Of a DNA stretch of 64,000 nucleotides, positions 56,796 through 64,000 are shown one piece after another; the stretch's first letter is position 1; each line of letters opens with the position of its first letter. The DNA comes from Fusobacterium varium (GTDB taxonomy: Bacteria > Fusobacteriota > Fusobacteriia > Fusobacteriales > Fusobacteriaceae). The notes under the pieces were generated by a model, which had not been told where the DNA came from, ran no database searches, and saw only the letters and a program-made list of their open reading frames with translations. The DNA lies in the NCBI GenBank assembly GCA_900637705.1, contig LR134390.1, positions 1,240,001 through 1,304,000 of the forward strand, in the 5' to 3' direction. The translations under genes and the position numbers were made by a program.

Positions 56796-57661
56796 TGACT
56801 GAAAAAATTAGAGAAATAGCTAAAGAAGCACTTTCAAGTAATAAAGTCCAAATGGTAATTGGTTGGGAAAAGGGAGATTTCTCATTTGAATCTATACCAG
56901 TTTTCATAACAAATTCAGAAGATACAGATAAACTTGTATTAGATGCTTACTGTATAAACAACTTGAGCAAATACCTTATGGAGCAAACACAGAAGTATGA
57001 AAAAATTGGAATATTTTTAAAAGGATGCGATTCATTAGGATTAAACCAGCTGTTAAAAGACCATAGAATAGACAGAGAAAAAGTTTATGTATGGGGAGTT
57101 CCTTGTAATGGAATGGTTGATTCTAAAAATAATAAATATACAAAGTGTGAAACTTGCCTTCACCCTACTCCAGTAGTATATGATGAATTGTTAGGAGAGG
57201 AGATAACTTCTAAAGCTGATCCTGAAGAGAGATTCAGAGAAGTGAAAATACTTGAAAATATGACTGCAGATGAAAGATACGAATTCTGGAGCAATGAATT
57301 TTCAAGATGTATCAGATGTAATGCATGCCGTAATGTATGTCCAGCATGCAGCTGTGTAAAATGTGTATTTGATAATGATGATATAAATGTTTTAGGAAAA
57401 GCTAATGTAGCTCCTGAAAATGGATTCTTCCACTTGACAAGAGCCTATCATATAGCTGGAAACTGTGTAGATTGTGGAGAATGTGCAAGAATATGTCCTG
57501 CTCATATCAGACTTGACCTATTAAACAGAAAAATAATAAAAGATATTAACGAAACTTATGGAGCATGGGAAGCAGGACTTGATTCTGAAACTCCAGCACC
57601 ATTGGTATCATACACATTGGAAGATAAAGATAACTTTGCAGTAAAAAAAGGAGGTAAGTAA
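56786..57661 (+). CDS. flxC: FlxC-like iron-sulfur protein
   Basis: 291 residues. The N-terminal ~170 residues look like the FrhB/AsrA-adjacent domain (IFLKGCDSLGLNQLL, then VWGVPCNGMVD, CETCLHPTP). The rest is a ferredoxin-type module with CIRCNACRNVCPACSCVKC near residue 180 and CVDCGECARICPAH near ~225. It probably relays electrons between FlxA and FlxD-HdrA. The symbol is assigned by operon position in the Flx-Hdr cluster rather than by a decisive motif. It overlaps flxD by ten bases and flxB by one base. Confidence 0.8.
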   Translation: MEIMTEKIREIAKEALSSNKVQMVIGWEKGDFSFESIPVFITNSEDTDKLVLDAYCINNLSKYLMEQTQKYEKIGIFLKGCDSLGLNQLLKDHRIDREKVYVWGVPCNGMVDSKNNKYTKCETCLHPTPVVYDELLGEEITSKADPEERFREVKILENMTADERYEFWSNEFSRCIRCNACRNVCPACSCVKCVFDNDDINVLGKANVAPENGFFHLTRAYHIAGNCVDCGECARICPAHIRLDLLNRKIIKDINETYGAWEAGLDSETPAPLVSYTLEDKDNFAVKKGGK

Positions 57662-58688
57662 TGAAAAAAGTATTAAAAAGCAGACTGCCTGAATTATGGG
57701 AAGCTATTAATAAAAATTTTGATTTATTTCTTCCTGTGGAAAATGGTACTCTTATAAATTTTGGAAGCTATACAGCTGATAAAACTGTAAGACTTGATGT
57801 ACTTAAAACAAATTCATCTGTAAAAGAATTTGTTTTTCCTCAAACTGAAACATATTTAAAATTTAAAAATACAAGGAAAAAACTTGAACTTACACCAGTA
57901 AATGTAGAGGGAAGAGATTATGTGCTTTTTGGTGTAAGGAACTGTGATGCAGCAAGTTTTGAAATAATGGACAACATATTCTTGAGAGAGCCAGTGGATA
58001 CATATTACAGAGCCCATAGAGAAAAAGGAATTATAGTAACTATGGCATGTAACTCACCTGAAGAAACTTGCTTCTGTAGTGCCTTTGGAATAGATGCTTC
58101 TGAAGCTTCATCAGCTTCTGACGTAGTCACTTGGGATATGGGAGATTATATTTTATGGGAAGCAAAAACTGAAAAAGGAGAAAAATTTACAGATGCTGTA
58201 TCAGCTATACTTGAAGATGCTGAAGATGTAAATGCTCTAGGGATATTGAAAAAAGAAATCAAAGAAAAAATGGAATCACTTCCTCTAAAAGAACTTGATC
58301 CTAAAAAAATAACTAAAGAACAACAGGAAATTTTTGATATGGAAGACTTCTGGGGAGATATTAGTAAAAAATGTCTGGCATGTGGATCTTGTACATTTGT
58401 ATGTCCAACTTGTCACTGTTATGATGTAAAAGATTATGATGGAGGAAATGCTGGAGAGAGATACAGATGCTGGGATTCTTGTATGATATCAGACTTTACT
58501 CGTATGGCTCATGGAAATCCAAGAACTAGTCAATTGCAGAGAGTAAGACAAAGATTCATGCACAAACTTGTATATTATCCAAAAATCATGAGGGAATGTA
58601 TTCTTGTGTAGGTTGTGGAAGATGTGTTGAGAAATGTCCAGTAGGATTAAATATAGTAAGAGTAATAAAAAGACTGGGGGAGGAATAA
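57661..58688 (+). CDS. flxB: FlxB-like iron-sulfur subunit (one frameshift)
   Basis: Related to the iron-sulfur subunits AsrA/HydB of anaerobic sulfite reductase and sulfhydrogenases. The N-terminal part (YVLFGVRNCDAASFEIMD) is followed by CFCSAFGIDA, and the first C-terminal cluster is CLACGSCTFVCPTCHCYD. One A added to the five-A run 58581-58585 restores GMYSCVGCGRCVEKCPVGLN, the second cluster, giving ~342 aa. Without it the last cluster is lost, so this is almost certainly a sequencing error. It starts inside the flxC stop and ends two bases before flxA. Confidence 0.85.
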
Positions 58689-58689
58689 T

Positions 58690-59544
58690 ATGAGTTGTGG
58701 TTGTAGTTGTCATGACAATGATCCTTTAATGCCTAAAGTGGCGATAATAACAAATATCAGAAGAGATACTCCTGATGTTACTACATTTAGAATAGAGAGT
58801 CCAGAAGGAGGAAAACCTTTTGATTTTATGCCAGGTCAATGTGCTATGCTGTCAGTTCCTCCAATAGGAGAAGCAATATTTTCTATAACTTCATCTCCTA
58901 CTGTAAAAGACTATATGGAGTGCAGTATAAAAAAATGTGGGATAGTAACTGACTATATACACCAGCTTGAAGAAGGAGCAGAAATTGGTATAAGAGGTCC
59001 ATATGGAAATAATTTTCCTGTAGAAGAAGCTGATGTATTAAAAGGTAAAGATCTATTATTTATAGCTGGAGGTATAGGACTTGCTCCTCTTCGTTCAGTT
59101 ATCAATTATGTAATGGATAATAGAGAAAATTATGGGAAAGTGGATATTGTTTATGGTTCACGTACTCCAGATGATCTAGTACATCAAAATGATATTTTCA
59201 AAGTATGGCCTGCTCAGAAAGATACAAATGTGCATCTGACTGTAGATAGAGAATTTGAAGGTTGGGACGGACATGTTGGATTTGTACCAAATTATGTAAA
59301 AGAGCTTGGGCTTGACAATAACAAAGTTGCTCTTGTATGTGGGCCTCCAATCATGATTAAATTTGTACTTCAAGGTTTGGAAGAAATAGGATTTAAAAAA
59401 GAGCAGGTATTCACTACATTGGAGCTTAAAATGAAGTGTGGTGTAGGAAAATGTGGACGTTGCAATATTGGGGATAAATATGTCTGCAAAGATGGACCTG
59501 TATTTAGATGTGATGAAATTTTAGAACTTCCAAATGAATATTAA
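58690..59544 (+). CDS. flxA: FlxA-like NAD(P)H-binding flavoprotein
   Basis: The pyridine-nucleotide entry point of the complex, 284 aa. It is a ferredoxin-reductase-type protein like the gamma subunit of sulfhydrogenase. The FAD-binding stretch is MPGQCAMLSVP and IGIRGPYGNNFP, the NAD site is LLFIAGGIGLAPLRSV (~residue 120) with VCGPPIMIKF, and the C-terminal [2Fe-2S] set is KCGVGKCGRCNIG plus a later Cys. An odd MSCGCSC Cys cluster opens the protein. NADH is the expected donor, as in characterised Flx-Hdr clusters. Confidence 0.9.
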   Translation: MSCGCSCHDNDPLMPKVAIITNIRRDTPDVTTFRIESPEGGKPFDFMPGQCAMLSVPPIGEAIFSITSSPTVKDYMECSIKKCGIVTDYIHQLEEGAEIGIRGPYGNNFPVEEADVLKGKDLLFIAGGIGLAPLRSVINYVMDNRENYGKVDIVYGSRTPDDLVHQNDIFKVWPAQKDTNVHLTVDREFEGWDGHVGFVPNYVKELGLDNNKVALVCGPPIMIKFVLQGLEEIGFKKEQVFTTLELKMKCGVGKCGRCNIGDKYVCKDGPVFRCDEILELPNEY

Positions 59545-59576
59545 TATTGAGAAAAAATCATAGCAAGGAGAGATAA

Positions 59577-60257
59577 ATGGCTGAAAAGAAAATGGTTGAT
59601 ATATATATATTAGGTAAAAAATATACTGTACCTTCAACTTTAACAATAATGGATTCTATGGAATATGCAGGATACCAGCTTATCAGAAGCTGTGGGTGCA
59701 GATCTGGATTCTGTGGAGCATGTGCCACTGTATATAGAGTAAAAGGTGAAAGTGAACTTAAAGTAACACTAGCATGTCAAAGTAAAGTGGAAGATGGAAT
59801 GTATCTTACTCAGATTCCTTTTTTCCCGGGAAAGAAAGCAGCATATGACATGGATAAAGTAGAAGCATCAGCTGATACTATGGTAGAAAATTATCCTGAA
59901 ATCTATAAATGTATAGGTTGTAATGCCTGTACAAAAGGTTGTTCTCAAGGAATTAATGTAATGCAATATATTGCATATGCTCAAAGAGGAGAATTTGAGA
60001 AATGTGCTCACGAATCATTTGACTGTGTAGGGTGTGGAATATGTGCATCAAAATGTCCTGCTGGAATAACTCACTATAATGTAGGACTTCTGGCTCGTCG
60101 TATTACTGGAAAACATATAGCTCCTAAGAGTAAACATCTGATTGAAAGAGTTGAAGAAATCAATGCTGGAAAATTAGATGCAGAATTAGATGAAATGATG
60201 AACAAAAGTATAGAGGAACTTAAAGATCTATACAATCATAGAGATATCACTAAATAG
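59577..60257 (+). CDS. fumarate reductase-type iron-sulfur subunit (soluble)
   Basis: 226 residues. A plant-type [2Fe-2S] domain is at the N-terminus (SCGCRSGFCGACATVY, Cys ligands near 38-50, plus CQS). A ferredoxin-like domain follows with CIGCNACTKGCSQG (~residue 118) and CVGCGICASKCPAG (~148), i.e. two [4Fe-4S] clusters rather than the usual [4Fe-4S]/[3Fe-4S] pair of membrane FrdB. No anchor subunit is encoded near it, so the enzyme is presumably soluble and takes electrons from Hdr-Flx or a ferredoxin instead of quinone. It starts 32 bases after flxA and lies 22 before the flavoprotein gene. Confidence 0.85.
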   Translation: MAEKKMVDIYILGKKYTVPSTLTIMDSMEYAGYQLIRSCGCRSGFCGACATVYRVKGESELKVTLACQSKVEDGMYLTQIPFFPGKKAAYDMDKVEASADTMVENYPEIYKCIGCNACTKGCSQGINVMQYIAYAQRGEFEKCAHESFDCVGCGICASKCPAGITHYNVGLLARRITGKHIAPKSKHLIERVEEINAGKLDAELDEMMNKSIEELKDLYNHRDITK

Positions 60258-60279
60258 TAGGAATGGAGGTTTTTAATAG

Positions 60280-61890
60280 ATGTATACGGCAGAAATGAGA
60301 GAATTAATAAAAAAGGTTGAGGCAACTCGTCCAAGTAGAATGGGGCATGATTTTCCAAGATTATCTCCAGAAGCTAAATTGGAAATATTAAAAAATAATC
60401 ACCCAGACTATGTAGAAAGTGGATTCAGAGCACTTAATCTTGGAGTAAATGCAGGGGATAAAGTACCTTTAGAACTAGCTGACCTTATAGAAGCAAAGAG
60501 CAGAGTGGAACTAGACAAAGTAAATCTTAATAAAATAGACTATGATGTAGATGTTCTTATCATTGGAGCAGGGGGAGCAGGAGCTGCTGCTGCACTGGAA
60601 GCACATAATGCAGGAGCTAAAGTAATGATAGCTACTAAACTTCGTTTTGGAGATGCTAACACTATGATGGCAGAGGGAGGAATTCAAGCTGCTGATAAAC
60701 CAGATGATTCACCAGCAAGACATTATCTTGATGTATTAGGTGGAGGACATTTCACAAATATTCCTGAACTAGCAAAAGCATTAGTACATGATGCACCAGG
60801 AGCCATTCAATGGCTTAACGAATTTGGAGTAATGTTTGATAAAGAAGAAGATGGAACTATGCATACACAGCATGGTGGAGGAACTTCAAGAAAGAGAATG
60901 CATGCTGCTGCTGACTACAGTGGTGCAGAAATAATGCGTGTACTTAGAGATGAAGTAAGAAATAAAGGTGTAGAGGTTATAGAATTTTCACCAGCTGTAG
61001 AGCTTATAAAAGATACAGAAGGAAAAGTAGCAGGAGCAGTATTGTACAATCTTGAAACTAAAGAATATTCAGTAGCAAAAGCTAAAACTGTAATACTTGC
61101 CACTGGAGGAGCAGGAAGACTTCATTATCATGGATTCCCTACTTCAAACCACTATGGGGCAACAGCAGATGGATTGATATTAGGATACAGAGTTGGGGCA
61201 GAACTTGCTTTTGCTGATACTATTCAATACCACCCTACAGGAGTTGCATTCCCATCTCAAATATTTGGAGCTTTAGTTACTGAAAAAGTGAGAGGGCTTG
61301 GAGCGACACCTCTTAACATAGATGGTGAGCAGTTTGTATATCATTTGGAAACAAGAGATATAGAAGCTTCAGCTATTATCAATGAATGTAATGTAAAAGG
61401 AAAAGGAATACCTACACCAACTGGAGAAGTTGGAGTATGGCTGGATACTCCATTAATCGATATGATACATGGAGAAGGAACATTGGAAAAAAGACTTCCT
61501 GCAATGTTTAGAATGTTTGAAAAATTTGGAATAGATATGAGAAAAGAGCCAATCCTTATTTATCCAACACTTCATTATCAAAATGGAGGACTTCTAATCA
61601 ATGACAAAGGGGAAACTAAAATAGAAAATCTGTTTGTTGCTGGAGAATGTGCTGGAGGTATCCATGGAAGAAACAGACTTATGGGGAACTCACTATTGGA
61701 TATAATAGTATTTGGACGTAGAGCAGGTAAAAATGCTGGAGCTAAGAGTAAAGATGTTGAAGTAAAAGATCTTACACTAAATCATATAGCAGAATATCAT
61801 GAAGCATTGAAGGCAAGTGGAGTAGAAACTGATAGAGTATCTCCTATGCTACTTCCTCGTTACAGACATGGTGCAGATAAACAAGATTAA
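60280..61890 (+). CDS. fumarate reductase/succinate dehydrogenase-type flavoprotein subunit
   Basis: 536 residues. The FAD domain begins after an ~85-residue N-terminal extension with LIIGAGGAGAAAALEAHNAGA, then ANTMMAEGGIQA. The flavin-attachment-like HGGGTSRKR, the substrate-binding FADTIQYHPTGV, and the distal HGRNRLMGNSLLDIIVFGRRA with the catalytic Arg region are all present. It belongs with soluble FrdA/TfrA/L-aspartate oxidase relatives. Fumarate is the default substrate, but this fold also reduces other enoates (urocanate, cinnamate-type acids, methacrylate). The downstream DcuC gene favours a C4-dicarboxylate. Ribosome binding site GGAGG. Confidence 0.9.
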   Translation: MYTAEMRELIKKVEATRPSRMGHDFPRLSPEAKLEILKNNHPDYVESGFRALNLGVNAGDKVPLELADLIEAKSRVELDKVNLNKIDYDVDVLIIGAGGAGAAAALEAHNAGAKVMIATKLRFGDANTMMAEGGIQAADKPDDSPARHYLDVLGGGHFTNIPELAKALVHDAPGAIQWLNEFGVMFDKEEDGTMHTQHGGGTSRKRMHAAADYSGAEIMRVLRDEVRNKGVEVIEFSPAVELIKDTEGKVAGAVLYNLETKEYSVAKAKTVILATGGAGRLHYHGFPTSNHYGATADGLILGYRVGAELAFADTIQYHPTGVAFPSQIFGALVTEKVRGLGATPLNIDGEQFVYHLETRDIEASAIINECNVKGKGIPTPTGEVGVWLDTPLIDMIHGEGTLEKRLPAMFRMFEKFGIDMRKEPILIYPTLHYQNGGLLINDKGETKIENLFVAGECAGGIHGRNRLMGNSLLDIIVFGRRAGKNAGAKSKDVEVKDLTLNHIAEYHEALKASGVETDRVSPMLLPRYRHGADKQD

Positions 61891-61909
61891 TATATAAAGG
61901 GGGAATAAA

Positions 61910-63277
61910 ATGAATTTTATAGTTGCAATTTTGGTTGTGGTGGCAGTTGGATATCTTATTGTAAAAAAATATTATGCACAGGGTGTTCTACTGCTTGGGG
62001 GGGCTGCACTTTTACTGGCTGCTGTCATTTTTAATGGAACTCCTATTCTTGCAAAAGGAGGAACAGGGTCACTTTATCTTGATGTATTTGCTCAATTGAA
62101 GGCTAATTTTATTAAAACTACAGGAAGCTTAGGAATAGCTATCATGATAGTGTCAGCATTTGCTAAATATATGGACCATATAGGAGCAAGTAAAGCTCTT
62201 GTAAAGGTTGCTATTAAACCTTTGCAGAAACTTAATTCTCCATATATAGTTCTTGCACTATCATATGTAGTAGGACAAATACTTAATATATTTATACCAA
62301 GTGCATCTGGACTTGGAGTTCTTTTAATGGTAACAGTGTATCCTATAGTTGTATCTCTTGGTGTATCACCTCTGGCAGCTACAGCAGTAATAGGAACATC
62401 AGCTTGTCTGGATTTGGGACCAGCATCAGGAAATGCTGTTTTGGCTTCTAAAACTGCTGGGATAGATGCAGCATTATACTTTGTTGACTATCAAGTGCCA
62501 GTGGCAATAGTTACAGTTATTGTTATTACAGCTATTCATTATTTTGTGAATAAATCTATGGATAGAAAAATGGACTTGGCTGAAAAAGCTAAAGAGGAAG
62601 CAGAATTTGAAAAAGAAATGAATGTAGAAGGAAAAGTTCCAGGACTCTATGCTCTTTTACCTATTATTCCATTGATTATAATACTTGTATTCAGTCCATT
62701 AACTGGAAGTAAAATCAGAGTAGATGTTGTGGAAGCTATGTTTATGAGTATCGCTTTAAGTATGTTTATTGAAGGTATCAGAAGAAAAGCTTTCAAAAGC
62801 ACTCTTTCTGAGTTGAAAATAGTATTCACAGCAATGGGAAGTCAGTTTGCAAATGTTATCACTTTGATTGTAGCTGGAGAATTCTTTGCTCTTGGACTTA
62901 CAAAAATAGGAGTTATATCTGCTCTTATTGATTCAACTAAGTCAGCAGGACTTGGACCTCAACCAATGATTTTGGTAATGACTGCAATAATAGCACTTTC
63001 TTCTATCCTTATGGGATCAGGAAATGCACCATTCTTCGCTTTTGCTGCATTAGCACCAGCAGTGGCAGCATCAGTTGATCTTAATCCAATTGTTATGTTA
63101 ATGCCAATGCAACTGGCTGCAGGAATAGCAAGAAGTATTTCTCCTATTACAGCAGTTATTGTTGCAGTTGCAGGTATATCAGGGGTATCTCCATTTGATG
63201 TTGTAAAAAGAACAGCAGCTCCAATGGTTGGTGGTCTTATAGCAGTTCTTATCACTAATATGATTCTATTTGGATAA
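61910..63277 (+). CDS. dcuC: C4-dicarboxylate carrier of the DcuC family
   Basis: Inner-membrane protein of 455 aa with about 12 helices in the DcuC/ion-transporter superfamily pattern. Features include NIFIPSASGLGVLLMVTVYP and the later SSILMGSGNAPFFAFAALAP, characteristic of DcuC. DcuC exchanges or exports succinate and fumarate in anaerobic E. coli. It lies 19 bases after the flavoprotein gene and belongs to the same unit, consistent with moving substrate or product for the reductase. Ribosome binding site AAAGGGGGAA. Confidence 0.85.
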   Translation: MNFIVAILVVVAVGYLIVKKYYAQGVLLLGGAALLLAAVIFNGTPILAKGGTGSLYLDVFAQLKANFIKTTGSLGIAIMIVSAFAKYMDHIGASKALVKVAIKPLQKLNSPYIVLALSYVVGQILNIFIPSASGLGVLLMVTVYPIVVSLGVSPLAATAVIGTSACLDLGPASGNAVLASKTAGIDAALYFVDYQVPVAIVTVIVITAIHYFVNKSMDRKMDLAEKAKEEAEFEKEMNVEGKVPGLYALLPIIPLIIILVFSPLTGSKIRVDVVEAMFMSIALSMFIEGIRRKAFKSTLSELKIVFTAMGSQFANVITLIVAGEFFALGLTKIGVISALIDSTKSAGLGPQPMILVMTAIIALSSILMGSGNAPFFAFAALAPAVAASVDLNPIVMLMPMQLAAGIARSISPITAVIVAVAGISGVSPFDVVKRTAAPMVGGLIAVLITNMILFG

Positions 63278-63305
63278 TATTTAATTAATAAGGGGGATAC
63301 TAAAA

Positions 63306-64000
63306 ATGGATATGAAAAAATATTTAGCAGATTTAGAAAAGTTAGTAAATATTGATTGTGGAAGTAATGTGCCTGAGGGAGTACAAGAAGTTACAGAATT
63401 TTTCAAGAAAGAGCTTGAAAATGAATGGATAATTAAAGTATATCCTCAGAATGATGGAAAAAATCCTGTACTGGTTGCTAAAAATAGAGATAGTGAAGAT
63501 ATAGACCTTATGTTTCTAGGGCATAATGATACAGTATTTCCTAAAGGAACTGTGCCAGCATGGTCATATAAGCTTGAAGGAAATATAGCAACAGGAGCAG
63601 GGGTATATGATATGAAATCTGGAGTACTTTCTATGATAGAAGTTGCTAAAGAATTTAAAAATGAAGATATCACTATTGCCCTTGTAATGAATACAGATGA
63701 GGAAATCAGTTCTCGTTATTCAAGACCTGTAATAGAAGAAATCGGAAAAAATGCAAAATATGCAATGGTATTTGAGCCAGCTCGTAAAAATGGAAATGCT
63801 GTAATAGAAAGAAAAGGACTTGTAAAATATAAAGTTGAGTTCTTTGGAAAATCTTCTCATGCAGGAAACTATCCACAAGAGGGAATCAATGCTATCCTTG
63901 AAGCTTCTCGTTGGGTAACTGAGATATCTAAACTTCATAACTGGGATATAAAGAACTCACTTAATGTGGGACTTATAGAAGGTGGAAGTGGAGTTAATAT
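63306..64000 (+). CDS. M20 family metallopeptidase (partial, runs off the window)
   Basis: The ATG at 63306 follows AAGGGGGATAC; 231 codons are open to the edge. Zinc-ligand motifs of the M20 (carboxypeptidase G2/ArgE/DapE) family are present: GHNDTVFPKG near residue 76, GVYDMKSG near ~102, and TDEEISS near ~135 with the catalytic Glu. The RKGLVKYKVEFFGKSSHAGNYP segment is the start of the dimerisation lid domain with its His. It likely releases a carboxylate such as glutamate or an amino acid from a small conjugate. It lies 28 bases after dcuC in the same operon. Confidence 0.85.
   Translation, partial: MDMKKYLADLEKLVNIDCGSNVPEGVQEVTEFFKKELENEWIIKVYPQNDGKNPVLVAKNRDSEDIDLMFLGHNDTVFPKGTVPAWSYKLEGNIATGAGVYDMKSGVLSMIEVAKEFKNEDITIALVMNTDEEISSRYSRPVIEEIGKNAKYAMVFEPARKNGNAVIERKGLVKYKVEFFGKSSHAGNYPQEGINAILEASRWVTEISKLHNWDIKNSLNVGLIEGGSGVN

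Overview
The window is strongly AT-rich, gene-dense and encodes a strict fermentative anaerobe. Ferredoxin-dependent 2-oxoacid oxidation, heterodisulfide-reductase-type electron bifurcation, a fused NfnAB transhydrogenase and amino-acid uptake systems, together with the sequence style of the conserved proteins, point to a Fusobacterium, probably of the F. varium/F. ulcerans group. That assignment is an inference from gene content, not a database match. No tRNA, rRNA, prophage, insertion sequence or CRISPR array was found.

Layout. 1-10 kb: minus-strand dinB and hypotheticals, then exoA, thiD, a MATE exporter, a pirin, a leucine-rich-repeat membrane protein and a Bax-like peptidoglycan hydrolase. 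10-13 kb: small envelope proteins and a stand-alone acyl-CoA dehydrogenase. 13.2-19.1 kb: one transcription unit with threonine ammonia-lyase, a DAACS symporter and a four-subunit 2-oxoacid:ferredoxin oxidoreductase, readable as a threonine-to-propionate module. 19.3-20.8 kb: a second MATE exporter behind a candidate guanidine-IV riboswitch. 20.9-25.5 kb: an AbgT transporter, a UPF0251 regulator with a NifX-like protein, a lipoprotein, ssb and an HU protein. 25.7-37.1 kb: a long housekeeping operon (polA, whiA, ribF, scpA, murJ, a solitary adenine methyltransferase, corA, a coiled-coil protein, coaBC). 37-45 kb: an EAL protein, fused nfnAB behind a MerR-type promoter, an RclA-like reductase with an HxlR regulator, and an AGCS symporter. 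45.2-50.4 kb: thiC-S-G-H-F-E behind a TPP riboswitch. 50.5-52.8 kb: a GntR regulator and two envelope proteins. 52.9 kb to the end: hdrB-hdrC-hdrA-flxD-flxC-flxB-flxA followed by a soluble fumarate-reductase-like pair, a DcuC carrier and an M20 peptidase that runs off the edge.

The standout system is the last one. An NADH-linked Flx-Hdr bifurcating complex is followed directly by a two-subunit, anchor-free fumarate-type reductase and a dicarboxylate carrier. This suggests a soluble, ferredoxin-coupled route from NADH to fumarate or another enoate.

Reading caveat. Sixteen genes, including polA, ribF and whiA, are broken by a total of 22 one-base losses, nearly all in short A or T runs. Each is restored by adding one base. 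These are almost certainly sequencing or assembly errors, so the genes are described as single intact coding regions.
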